Source of the DNA: Thermohalobaculum sp963700775
Lineage (GTDB): Bacteria > Pseudomonadota > Alphaproteobacteria > Rhodobacterales > Rhodobacteraceae
DNA length: 64,000 nt
NCBI GenBank assembly: GCA_963700775.1
Contig: CAVOYU010000014.1
Coordinates: 71,001-135,000, forward strand
Direction of reading: 5' to 3'
Position numbers and translations under genes: made by a program. Positions within the stretch are counted from its first letter, which is position 1. The number at the start of each line of letters is the position of its first letter. Shown one piece after another: positions 34,744 to 42,854 of this stretch. Under the pieces are notes generated by a model. It ran no database searches and was not told where the DNA came from. It worked only from the letters and a program-made list of their open reading frames with translations.

Positions 34744-36174
34744 TTACTCCTTACCCGCCGGGGCGTGGAACAAGGTCTCGTAGCGCGTCCGCTCATGGGT
34801 CACCAGATCCTCGAGCCAGATCTCGACCGAAGTCCGCTCCGGCATCTCGAACCAGGAGCGGGCAAGCAGGAACACGCGGAGCTTCCGGGCCTCGTCGGCA
34901 GCGATCTCGAAGTCGTTGACCTCGAGGCCCTGGATGTCGAGTCGCAGCTCGGGCTCCGATTTCGCAGAGAGTCGGAAGCGGTGCGGCTCTCCGTTCATGT
35001 TCTGGACCTTGATGTCATAGGCGTTGCGGATCGCGCCGTCCGAGAGCGTCACATAGAGCGGATTGCGGACGGGAGCGACCGAAAGGCCGATGCTGTCGCG
35101 CATGAACAGCGCCACGACCATACCGATGCCGATCAGGCACCAGAGGGTCGTGTAGAGCAGGGTGCGAGGCCGGATCACACGCCTCCAGGGCGCGACCGGG
35201 TGGCTGCCGGCGCGCTCGAGCCCCGCATCGACCAAGGTGCAATAGTCGATCAGCCCGCGCGGCTTGCCGATCTTGGCCATGATCTCGTCGCAGGCGTCGA
35301 TGCAGAGGGCGCAGGTGATGCAGCCGATCTGCTGGCCCTGGCGGATGTCGACGCCGGTCGGGCAAACCGCAACGCAGGCGTTGCAGTCAATGCAGTCGCC
35401 TAGCCTCTCGGCTCCCTCCTGCTTGCGATGCTTGCCGCGGGGCTCGCCGCGCCAGTCCTTGTAGGTGACGATCAGCGAATTCTCGTCGAGCATCGCGCCC
35501 TGGATGCGCGGCCAGGGACACATGTAGATGCAGACCTGCTCCCGCATGAATCCGCCGAGCACGAATGTGGTGGCGGTCAGGACGCCGATGGTGGCATAGG
35601 CGACGGAGGGCGCCTCGCCACGGACGAGGTCACCCAGGAGCGTCGGGGCGTCAGCGAAGTAGAACACCCAGGCGCCGCCGGTGGCGATCGCGATGGCGAG
35701 CCATGTCGACCATTTCGCCAGCCGGCGCATGATCTTCTCTGCATTCCAGCGCTGCTTCAGCAGCCGGAACTGGGCATTGCGGTCGCCGTCGATCCAGCGT
35801 TCGACATGCTGGTAGAGATCGACCCAGACGGTCTGCGGGCAGGCATAGCCGCACCAGACCCGACCGAGCGCCGAGGTGAACAGGAACAGGCCGAGCCCGG
35901 CCATGATCAGAAGCCCCGCGACGTAGTAGAATTCCTGCGGCCAGATCTCGATCCAGAAGAAGAAGAAGCGGCGGTCGGCAAGGTCGACGAGCACCGCCTG
36001 GTTGGGCAGGTGCGGGCCGCGATTCCAGCGGATCCATGGAGTGACGTAATAGACTGCCAGCGTGACCGCCATGATCCACCATTTGAGTCGGCGGAAGAAG
36101 CCCTTCACCGCTTTCGGGAAGACCGGCTCCCTCGCGGCGTAGAGCCCCGGCTCGGCGGTGTTCGCGTCCGGCAT
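34744..36174 (-). CDS. ccoG: cbb3 oxidase accessory protein CcoG (FixG)
   Basis: The 476-residue membrane protein has N-terminal membrane segments, then the Cys-rich VWCGYACPQTVW near 105 and CIYMCPWPR near 220. Two 4Fe-4S motifs, CIDCNACVAVCP near 260 and CITCALCIDACDE near 285, are followed by a C-terminal soluble domain. It is a likely Cu(II) reductase feeding Cu to CcoI and is needed in some bacteria. ATG 36174 has GGAG 9 bases upstream. The perfect FnrL/FixK box at 36239-36252 lies 65 bases upstream of the start and suggests low-oxygen induction. Confidence 0.96.
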   Translation of the reverse strand: MPDANTAEPGLYAAREPVFPKAVKGFFRRLKWWIMAVTLAVYYVTPWIRWNRGPHLPNQAVLVDLADRRFFFFWIEIWPQEFYYVAGLLIMAGLGLFLFTSALGRVWCGYACPQTVWVDLYQHVERWIDGDRNAQFRLLKQRWNAEKIMRRLAKWSTWLAIAIATGGAWVFYFADAPTLLGDLVRGEAPSVAYATIGVLTATTFVLGGFMREQVCIYMCPWPRIQGAMLDENSLIVTYKDWRGEPRGKHRKQEGAERLGDCIDCNACVAVCPTGVDIRQGQQIGCITCALCIDACDEIMAKIGKPRGLIDYCTLVDAGLERAGSHPVAPWRRVIRPRTLLYTTLWCLIGIGMVVALFMRDSIGLSVAPVRNPLYVTLSDGAIRNAYDIKVQNMNGEPHRFRLSAKSEPELRLDIQGLEVNDFEIAADEARKLRVFLLARSWFEMPERTSVEIWLEDLVTHERTRYETLFHAPAGKE

Positions 36175-36238
36175 TGCTGGTCGCTCCATGATTGAGAATC
36201 AACGGAAGGATACAATGGATGCGTGCCGAGGCGGAGCC

Positions 36239-36252
36239 TTGATCCTGATCAA
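36239..36252. promoter_or_regulatory. FNR/FixK box upstream of ccoGHIS
   Basis: TTGATCCTGATCAA is a perfect TTGAT-N4-ATCAA site in the divergent gap between ccoG and the peptidoglycan-binding gene. It predicts activation of ccoGHIS under low oxygen. The 228-base gap is otherwise AT-rich promoter sequence. Confidence 0.85.
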
Positions 36253-36417
36253 ATAAGGCTGGCGCGCCACAATTTTCCCGTTATTGGGGTATTTTCTAAA
36301 ATTGGCGCAGTTAACAGTTCCTTTTTCATGGGTTTTATTGTTGTCGGCAACTAATTCGGATAAACTGCCCGGAGCGAGAAATTGCGGGGCAACCCGCGGG
36401 GTGAATGTGGGTCTGTC

Positions 36418-37545
36418 ATGAGTGGCGAAGTGAATTCGCAGCCACGCGCTGGCGTGCGAAAAATTGGCGGGACGGGGCGTGGCTCGGTCGCTGCCCTGAC
36501 AATTGCCGGCGGGCTGTCCGTTGCGCTGGTCTGGTCGCTGACAACGAACGATCCCTACTGGCGGCTGGTTCGGGCGGAGAGCGTCCCGGCTCCGGCCTAT
36601 GTGCCGCAGGTGGATCTGGGCCTTGCCCTCGCGGCCGCCGCCGTAGCCGAGATCGGCAATGCCGACCAGGGCGCCATCAGCCAGAAACCCGACCTGCCGG
36701 CCTATGCTCGTCAGCCGTCGGCGGGCGAACTCGCCGTGCAGGCTGACGCGACGCCGGTCAGGCTGCCACCGGCCGACCTCGCTGAGCAGCCACGCTTCGA
36801 TCCGGAACTGGACCCGGTTCCGGAGCTCACCCGGGAGCTTGCATCGTCGGTGATGTTTCCCGAGTCCGGTGACGCCGGGCCCCGCGCGGCGGCGATCTCG
36901 TCGCTGGCCGCGCCGCTCCCCCCGATCGGGGCGGTACTGCGCGACGAGGCGCCAAATCTTCAACCCGGACTGCTTCAGAGCCGGGATGAACTGGCAGGAT
37001 TCGATGCGCCCGCGGCACCGGCACAGCCGCATCTGAGTCCGACCGAGGAATCCGAGCTGGCCCTGGAACTGTCCGCCGCACAACGGATCAACGTCCAGCG
37101 GCGCCTGGCACTTGCGGGCTTCGATCCAAACGGGTTCGACGGCGTGTTCGGCGACCGCACCCGCGGCGCCATCGCCGATTTCCAGACCGCCTGGAGCTTC
37201 CCGGCCAGCGGCTATCTGGACACGTCGGTGATCGCCGAGCTCAACGAGCGTACCGAAAGCGCCTACCAGGCCCTCCGGCGTCAGGCGGCGGCGCAGCCGG
37301 CCGCGGCGCCGACAATCGCTCCGGTCGAGTCGCAGGTTGCGACGGCCGATGCCGCCGGCGAGTGCGCCCGGTACTCGGACGGACGGATCGTCGAGCGCCA
37401 GAGCCTGGCCTGCGACATCGCCGGCCTGTCGGAGAAATTTGCGGTCTCGCTTGGCCGCAACCGGCTGGCGCAGGAGGACGCGGCGCTGACGAACGCGCCC
37501 GCCCCGGCGATCGCACCACGTTCCTATCGCGGCGTCGATCGTTAA
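36418..37545 (+). CDS. membrane-anchored peptidoglycan-binding (PG_binding_1) protein
   Basis: The 375-residue protein has one N-terminal membrane anchor (SVAALTIAGGLSVALVWSL, about residues 23-41). A long low-complexity acidic/Ala-rich linker follows. A PG_binding_1 domain lies near residues 220-285 (RRLALAGFDPNGFDGVFGDR, then FQTAWSFPASGYLD). The C-terminal Ala-rich tail has two Cys residues. It probably sits in the inner membrane with its domain in the periplasm. Function unknown. ATG 36418 is preferred over an upstream in-frame GTG, but no clear Shine-Dalgarno is seen. Confidence 0.8.
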   Translation: MSGEVNSQPRAGVRKIGGTGRGSVAALTIAGGLSVALVWSLTTNDPYWRLVRAESVPAPAYVPQVDLGLALAAAAVAEIGNADQGAISQKPDLPAYARQPSAGELAVQADATPVRLPPADLAEQPRFDPELDPVPELTRELASSVMFPESGDAGPRAAAISSLAAPLPPIGAVLRDEAPNLQPGLLQSRDELAGFDAPAAPAQPHLSPTEESELALELSAAQRINVQRRLALAGFDPNGFDGVFGDRTRGAIADFQTAWSFPASGYLDTSVIAELNERTESAYQALRRQAAAQPAAAPTIAPVESQVATADAAGECARYSDGRIVERQSLACDIAGLSEKFAVSLGRNRLAQEDAALTNAPAPAIAPRSYRGVDR

Positions 37546-37549
37546 GCGG

Positions 37550-38179
37550 TCACGCGGTGCGGCGCGCCAGTGCCGTCAGCACGCCAGCTCCGATCAGGAA
37601 GCCGCCGCCGAGTCGGTTGACGGCCCGCAGCGCCTGCGGTCGTTCGAACCGCTGGCGCATCTCGCCCGCCAGCAGTGCCCAGAGCGCAGTGTTGACGGCG
37701 GCAAGACCCACGAAGGTGGCGGTCATCGCGGCGAACTGCGGCAGCACCGGTGCGCCGGCGACCACGAACTGCGGCACGAAGGCGATGAAGAACACGATGC
37801 TTTTCGGGTTGAGCGCGGTCACCACATAGGCCCGCCAGAACATCTTCCGCCAGTCGCGGGGTCCGCGCCGGCCCGGCTCGACCGCCAGCCGCTCGGGAGC
37901 CGCGCGCCAGAGGCCAAGGCCGAGCCAGATCAGGTAGGCGGCGCCAAAGAGCTTTAGCGCCGTGAAAAGGGTCGCCGACGCGGCCAGAACCGCACCCGCT
38001 CCGGCGAGTGACACGGTCATGGCGGTGAGATCGCCGAGGGCGACACCGGGTACGGTCGCCCAGGCGGTCTCGCGGCCGCGTCCGAGGGCGTAGGACACGA
38101 CCAGCATTACGGTCGGCCCCGGAATGGCGAGCAGCACGGCGCTGGCCAGAGCGAAGGCGATCCAGATTTCGAGCGACAT
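37550..38179 (-). CDS. LysE-family amino-acid exporter
   Basis: The 209-residue protein has about six membrane segments. The family block AIPGPTVMLVVSYALGRGRE near residue 18 is followed by PGVALGDLT, and TALNPKSIVFFIAFVPQF is near 125. Members export lysine, arginine, threonine or homoserine lactones; the substrate is not assignable. ATG 38179 has a GGAGAG Shine-Dalgarno 9 bases upstream. It is convergent with the peptidoglycan-binding gene, 4 bases apart. Confidence 0.92.
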   Translation of the reverse strand: MSLEIWIAFALASAVLLAIPGPTVMLVVSYALGRGRETAWATVPGVALGDLTAMTVSLAGAGAVLAASATLFTALKLFGAAYLIWLGLGLWRAAPERLAVEPGRRGPRDWRKMFWRAYVVTALNPKSIVFFIAFVPQFVVAGAPVLPQFAAMTATFVGLAAVNTALWALLAGEMRQRFERPQALRAVNRLGGGFLIGAGVLTALARRTA

Positions 38180-38244
38180 CGGCGGAACTCTCTCCTGCGG
38201 ACCGGAAGCTAGACAAAGTCGCGCCCGAGTGGCAAGCGGGTCAA

Positions 38245-39063
38245 TCAGTGCCGGATCGCGATCGCCACATGGGCCGGCGCCGCGAAGCCGACAGCGCCAT
38301 CGGCTGCAGCGAGATGGGCGAGGTCGCTCCGGGCCGCCTCCAGCAAGGCCTCGAAGCCCAAATCGTCGATCATCCCCGCGAGGGTCCAGCCCCTGACATC
38401 GGTCGTCACCCAGTCCTCGATTGAGGCGAAACGGGCAGTCCCCGCGACGGTCTCGATCCTGGTGCGCGAGATGCCCGCCGCGGCGAAACACTCTGTCAGT
38501 TCAGCGCGGTTGCCAAGGACGAAGGGCGCGCGCAGCGCGTTGGCTGTCCGTGCGCCGAACAGCCGATCGATCAGTGCGATCATCGCGGCGTAGCCGGGCG
38601 AGTTCTCGGCCGCGTCCCAGACTGCGGCGGCGAGGCGGCCGCCGGGCTTCAGTACCCGCCACATCTCGGCCAGCGCCGCGGCGCGGTCGTCGAAGAACAT
38701 CAGGCCGAATTGGCAGAGAACCGCGTCGAACGCACCATCGGCGAAGGGCAGTGCCTCGGCGCGGCCGGTCTGCCAGTCAATCGCTGGCGCCACCCGCCGC
38801 GCAACAGAGAGCATGCCATCATTGCGGTCGAGGCCTGTCACCCGGCCGCCCAGGACCGCCGCAGCGCGAGCCGCCGCGCCGGTGCCGCAAGCGACGTCGA
38901 GCACTGCATCGCCGGGCCCAACTCCCGCGGCCTCGGCAAGCCGTGGTCCCCATTGGCCGAACAGGGCCGGGACGAAGAACTCTTCGTAGACATCGGCGGC
39001 GCTGCGGCTGATCTGGCCCGCGGCGGCGTCGGTATCGTTGTATCTGATGATTTCGTCGGTCAT
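38245..39063 (-). CDS. class I SAM-dependent methyltransferase
   Basis: The 272-residue protein has the Methyltransf_11-type fold: VLDVACGTGAAARAAA near residue 54, GLDRNDGMLSVAR near 76 and ALPFADGAFDAVLCQFGLMF near 105. RVLKPGGRLAAAVWD follows. The substrate is unknown. It is divergent from an HxlR-type regulator, 117 bases away, which could control it. Confidence 0.88.
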   Translation of the reverse strand: MTDEIIRYNDTDAAAGQISRSAADVYEEFFVPALFGQWGPRLAEAAGVGPGDAVLDVACGTGAAARAAAVLGGRVTGLDRNDGMLSVARRVAPAIDWQTGRAEALPFADGAFDAVLCQFGLMFFDDRAAALAEMWRVLKPGGRLAAAVWDAAENSPGYAAMIALIDRLFGARTANALRAPFVLGNRAELTECFAAAGISRTRIETVAGTARFASIEDWVTTDVRGWTLAGMIDDLGFEALLEAARSDLAHLAAADGAVGFAAPAHVAIAIRH

Positions 39064-39180
39064 GGCAACCTCCTTCCCAGAGTCTCACCGGGGATACCGG
39101 CAGCGGGGCGGCCGGTTTAGTCCAGAATCTGTAGTTTGAAGCCGGGCCGGGCACGGCTATCATCGGGGCAGGAGGATTGC

Positions 39181-40131
39181 ATGAAATCCTACGGCCAGTT
39201 CTGCCCCGTCGCGAAGGCGGCCGAATTGTTCTGCGAGCGCTGGACAGCGCTGATCATCCGCGATCTCGCAACCGGCGCGAGCCGCTTCTCGGAGCTCCAG
39301 CGCGGCGTGCCGCTGATGTCGCCGACGTTGTTGTCGCGGCGGTTGAAGCAACTTGAGGCGGAAGGCATCGTCGATCGGAGCGGCGGGCCCGGCTATCGGC
39401 TGACCGAGGCGGGGCGCGAATTCGTGCCGCTGGTCGAGGCCCTCGGGGTCTGGGGGCAGCGCTGGGCGCGGCGTACGCTGGCCGAGCACGAGGTCGACCT
39501 CGGGCTGCTGATCTGGAGTCTGGAGCGCTCGGTGAAGGCCGATGCCTTCGATGCGGGGCGCGTTGTCGTCCGGCTTGAGTTCACCGACCAGCCGCCTCAC
39601 AAGGCGCTGTGGTGGTTCGTGAACCAGCATGGCGGCTGCGAGCTCTGCCTCGAGGATCCCGGTTACGAAATCGATCTCTACCTTTCGTGCACCCTGCCGG
39701 ACATGATCCGGATCGTGCGCGGCGATCTGCGTCTCGCAACCGCGCTGGAGGACGGGCGCCTCGAGGCTCATGGCGACGGCCAGACGCGGCGGCGGCTGAG
39801 ACGCTGGCTGAATCTGAAGTCCTCTGGCGGCGATCCCCCCGCAGCGAACGGGGTAACGTACCGCGCCAGCCGTCTTGCGGAATCCTTCGCAGTGCGTATC
39901 TACGGTGCGCGGCAGCGAGGGAAGCGGCATGAAATCTTGGTTCGCGACGGGATTCCTGTCGGCACTCTTGATTCTGCTTCCGCTTCGGACGCTGGCCGAA
40001 GGCGCGGGCAGCGCGCCGCACGCTGTGTCCGAAGGCGGCACGTTCGGGATCATCTACGAGAACGACGTTTTCGCCGGCGACGACCGGAACTATACCAATG
40101 GTGCGCGCATCGACTACCTCACACCGCGTAA
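39181..40131 (+). CDS. HxlR-family regulator with abnormal C-terminal extension
   Basis: The N-terminus MKSYGQFCPVAKAAELFCER is a HxlR-type DNA-binding domain with the Cys that is typical of the family. LLSRRLKQLEAEGIVDRSGG near residue 50 is the recognition region, followed by an SCP2-like domain (about 130-205). After about residue 215 (RRRLRRWLNLKSSG) the remaining 100 residues are Arg-rich and overlap the next gene by 203 bases, unlike homologs. A frameshift near 39820-39840 or an unusual stop position is likely. Confidence applies to residues 1-215. Confidence 0.8.
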   Translation: MKSYGQFCPVAKAAELFCERWTALIIRDLATGASRFSELQRGVPLMSPTLLSRRLKQLEAEGIVDRSGGPGYRLTEAGREFVPLVEALGVWGQRWARRTLAEHEVDLGLLIWSLERSVKADAFDAGRVVVRLEFTDQPPHKALWWFVNQHGGCELCLEDPGYEIDLYLSCTLPDMIRIVRGDLRLATALEDGRLEAHGDGQTRRRLRRWLNLKSSGGDPPAANGVTYRASRLAESFAVRIYGARQRGKRHEILVRDGIPVGTLDSASASDAGRRRGQRAARCVRRRHVRDHLRERRFRRRRPELYQWCAHRLPHTA

Positions 40132-40948
40132 CGACCTTCCGCTCTGGGCGCGGATTGCCCGGCGCAACCTCGGCTGGCTCACCGATGCGGAGGATTGGTA
40201 TGCCGCCTACGCGCTGGGCCAGAACATCTACACACCGTCGGACATATCGCGGGATCCTCCGGACGCGGATGACCGCCCCTATTCGGGGTTTCTCTATGGT
40301 TCACTCGGCGTCGTTGCCGACCGAGGCGATCGGCTGGATACGATCGCGCTCGATTTCGGCGTGGTCGGGCCGGCGGCGCAGGCGGAATGGGTGCAGCGCA
40401 CCGTGCATCAGGCGATCGGATCACCAGACCCGAAGGGCTGGGACGACCAACTCGACAACGAGCCCGGCTTTCGTCTGCTCTACGAACGAAAGTACAGGTT
40501 CCTCTATGATTTCGGCTTCGAGCTCCTGGATCTTGATGTGGATGCGGCGCCGAATTTCAGCGTGGCCCTCGGCAACGTGGATACCTCGGCCAGCGCCGGG
40601 CTGACGCTGCGGATCGGTGACAATCTCGACGACAACTACGGTCCGCCCCGGGTACGGCCGGCTGTCGCGGGACCGGGTTTCTTCGAGGAAACCAACGGGC
40701 TTGGCTGGTATCTCTTCGTTGGCGCCGAGGGACGGCTGGTCGGCCGCAACATCTTCATCCAGGGCAATACGTTCGAGGACGGTCCCGGTGTCGAAGCGCT
40801 TCCGCTGGTCGCCGATATTCAGGCGGGGATCGCCCTGCAGTTCGGTGGCGCCGAACTGACCTACACGCATGTGCTGCGCAGCCCCGAGTTTGAAGGTCAG
40901 GGGTCGTTCTCCGAGTTCGGATCGGTGAACCTTCGGATCAAATTCTGA
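39929..40948 (+). CDS. LpxR-type (DUF2219) outer-membrane lipid A deacylase-like protein
   Basis: The 339-residue protein starts with a signal peptide (MKSWFATGFLSALLILLPLR, cleavage near 24). FGIIYENDVFAGDDRNYTNG near residue 40-60 is the LpxR family signature with Asn and Asp residues seen in Salmonella LpxR. A beta-barrel-like pattern continues to a terminal Phe (NLRIKF). LpxR removes the 3'-acyloxyacyl group of lipid A. Activity is not certain, because many DUF2219 members are uncharacterised. It overlaps the end of the HxlR frame. ATG 39929 follows a GAGGGAAG Shine-Dalgarno. Confidence 0.85.
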   Translation: MKSWFATGFLSALLILLPLRTLAEGAGSAPHAVSEGGTFGIIYENDVFAGDDRNYTNGARIDYLTPRNDLPLWARIARRNLGWLTDAEDWYAAYALGQNIYTPSDISRDPPDADDRPYSGFLYGSLGVVADRGDRLDTIALDFGVVGPAAQAEWVQRTVHQAIGSPDPKGWDDQLDNEPGFRLLYERKYRFLYDFGFELLDLDVDAAPNFSVALGNVDTSASAGLTLRIGDNLDDNYGPPRVRPAVAGPGFFEETNGLGWYLFVGAEGRLVGRNIFIQGNTFEDGPGVEALPLVADIQAGIALQFGGAELTYTHVLRSPEFEGQGSFSEFGSVNLRIKF

Positions 40949-40991
40949 CTAGGTTGCCGAAGCCGGAGCACCGGAGCCAGAACGAACGGGA

Positions 40992-41013
40992 CCCCGGCAC
41001 CTTCGTGCCGGGG
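40992..41013. terminator. bidirectional hairpin terminator between lpxR-like gene and ccoP
   Basis: CCCCGGCAC and GTGCCGGGG form a perfect 9-base stem with the loop CTTC. The two flanking genes converge, so it can serve both. It lies 44 bases after one stop and 42 before the other. Confidence 0.75.
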
Positions 41014-41054
41014 CCCTGAACGCGAATGCCTTCGATGGCGGCAGCGGTGGTCGC

Positions 41055-41924
41055 TCACTGACCGCCGCCGAGGTCGTGGATGTAGAGTGCGACCTGCTTG
41101 ATCTGCGCCTCGCTGAGCCGATGCGCCCAGGCGGGCATGACGCCGCGGCGCGAGTTGCCGACCGTCGCGAGCACCGTGTCGCGATCTCCGCCATAGAGCC
41201 AGATGGAGTCGGCGAGGTTCGGTGCACCGAGTTCCTGGATCCCCTTTCCGTCATCGCCGTGGCAGGCCGCGCAGTTCTCCTCGAACAGAACGCGCCCGTC
41301 CTCGTTCGGCGCCCCCGCCCCGGAGAGCGAAAGCACATGGTCGGTGACGGCGCCGATCTCGTCGGCGGTCAGGATCCCGTCAGCGCCGAAGGCGGGCATA
41401 TCCGAGAGCCGGGTGTCGTCATCTCCGGCGAAGCGGATGCCATGGGCAATGGTGACGCGGATATCCTCGGGCGTGCCGCCCCAGAGCCAGTCGTCGTCCT
41501 GCAGGTTCGGGTAGCCCTTGGCCCCGGTGGCGCCCGAACCGTGGCACTGCGAGCAGTAGGTTCGGTAGATCGCGGCGCCGCCGGCGCGGGCGAACTGGGC
41601 CAGCTCCTGGTCCTGCGCCAGCGCGTCCATCTCCGCGGTGGCGATCCGGTCGGTGAAGGACCTCTGCGCCTCCACATGCTCGGCCATCGCCGTGTGCAGC
41701 GCGGCCCGGCTGGAATATCCCAGGATGCCGGGCGTGGCGGCGGTCAGCAGCGGCCAGGCCGGATAAAGGATGACATAGACAATGCCCCAGACGATGGTGC
41801 CGTAGAAGGTCCACAGCCACCAGCGCGGCAGGGGCGTGTCGAGCTCCTTGATGCCGTCCCACTCGTGGCCGGTCGTCTCGGTGCCGGTGAAATCGTCGCG
41901 TTCCGTTGTGTCATGCTTGGCCAT
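41055..41924 (-). CDS. ccoP: cbb3 oxidase diheme subunit CcoP
   Basis: The 289-residue protein has one or two N-terminal membrane helices and two haem c motifs, CSQCH near residue 123 and CAACH near 215. N-terminal blocks ETTGHEWDGIKELDTPLPRW and WLWTFYGTIVWGIVYVILYP are diagnostic. CcoP passes electrons to CcoO/CcoN. ATG 41924 is 4 bases from the ccoQ stop. It is the last gene of ccoNOQP. Confidence 0.97.
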   Translation of the reverse strand: MAKHDTTERDDFTGTETTGHEWDGIKELDTPLPRWWLWTFYGTIVWGIVYVILYPAWPLLTAATPGILGYSSRAALHTAMAEHVEAQRSFTDRIATAEMDALAQDQELAQFARAGGAAIYRTYCSQCHGSGATGAKGYPNLQDDDWLWGGTPEDIRVTIAHGIRFAGDDDTRLSDMPAFGADGILTADEIGAVTDHVLSLSGAGAPNEDGRVLFEENCAACHGDDGKGIQELGAPNLADSIWLYGGDRDTVLATVGNSRRGVMPAWAHRLSEAQIKQVALYIHDLGGGQ

Positions 41925-41927
41925 GGA

Positions 41928-42095
41928 TCACTCTCCCGGCGTTTCTTCGTTGCGGAACGGAATGTTGGCGCTGTCCTCATGGGTCTGCCTTGCGCCCGGG
42001 CGGAACACCCAGGCGATCGCGCCGATGAAAAACAGCACCATCGCCAGCAGAACCCAGCTGTCGGCAAGCTGGCGGAGGAAGCTGTAGCTATCCAT
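41928..42095 (-). CDS. ccoQ: cbb3 oxidase subunit CcoQ
   Basis: The 55-residue protein reads MDSYSFLRQLADSWVLLAMV, then a membrane helix to about residue 30, and ends RNEETPGE. It has the CcoQ/FixQ single-helix form. It sits between ccoO and ccoP, which fits its small helper role in holoenzyme stability. Confidence 0.95.
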   Translation of the reverse strand: MDSYSFLRQLADSWVLLAMVLFFIGAIAWVFRPGARQTHEDSANIPFRNEETPGE

Positions 42096-42110
42096 CGTTT
42101 CCCCCTCCGA

Positions 42111-42842
42111 TCAGCGTGCGTTCGCGACGGCGTCGTAGGTCGAGAAATCGACCAGCGTGCCGAGCATTTGCAGATAGGCGATCAGGGCATCCAGCTCGGT
42201 GATCTCCGGCTGGCCATCGAAGTTGCGGACCTGAGCCTTGGGATAACGGGCCAGCAAGGCGTCGACGCCTTCGCTGTCCGGGTCTACCTGCGCATGGATG
42301 TCCGCCTGGGCCGCCGCGATCATCTCGTCGGTGTAGGGCACGCCGACAATCCGGTTGGTCTTGAGGTGATCGGCGATATAGCGGTAGTCGAGCCGGGTCT
42401 CCTCGAGCCACGGATAGCGCGGCATCACCGACTCGGGCACCAGTTCCTGCGGGTTGCGGAAGTGATCCACATGCCACTCGTCCGAGTAGCGGCCGCCGAC
42501 GCGCGCGATGTCCGGGCCGGTGCGCTTCGAACCCCACTGGAACGGATGGTCGTACATCGACTCGGCCGCCAGGCTGTAGTGACCGTAGCGCTCGACCTCG
42601 TCGCGCATCGGGCGGATCATCTGGCTGTGGCAGACATAGCAGCCCTCTCGGACGTATATCTGTCGGCCGGCCAGCTCTAGCGGCGTGTAGGGCCGCATCC
42701 CTTCCACCTTCTCGATCGTGTTCTGCAGGTAGAACAGGGGGGCGATCTCGACGATGCCACCCACCGTGACCACCAGGAGCGAGCAGATCAGCAGAAGCGT
42801 GACGTTCCGCTCGAGGATCGCGTGCTTGGTCTTGAGGCTCAT
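42111..42842 (-). CDS. ccoO: cbb3 oxidase monoheme subunit CcoO
   Basis: The 243-residue protein has an N-terminal anchor (LLLICSLLVVTVGGIVEIAP) and one haem c motif in GCYVCHSQMIRPMRDEVERY near residue 67. The blocks QWGSKRTGPDIARVGGRYSD and HFRNPQELVPESVMPRYPWL are typical of FixO/CcoO. It transfers electrons to the catalytic subunit. It lies 12 bases after ccoN. Confidence 0.97.
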   Translation of the reverse strand: MSLKTKHAILERNVTLLLICSLLVVTVGGIVEIAPLFYLQNTIEKVEGMRPYTPLELAGRQIYVREGCYVCHSQMIRPMRDEVERYGHYSLAAESMYDHPFQWGSKRTGPDIARVGGRYSDEWHVDHFRNPQELVPESVMPRYPWLEETRLDYRYIADHLKTNRIVGVPYTDEMIAAAQADIHAQVDPDSEGVDALLARYPKAQVRNFDGQPEITELDALIAYLQMLGTLVDFSTYDAVANAR

Positions 42843-42854
42843 GGTCCGCCCTCC

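Noticed and set aside
36189..36201. ATTGAGAATCAA near the ccoG start considered as a second FNR box
   Set aside because: The half-sites are 3 and not 4 bases apart, so it does not fit TTGAN-N4-NTCAA.
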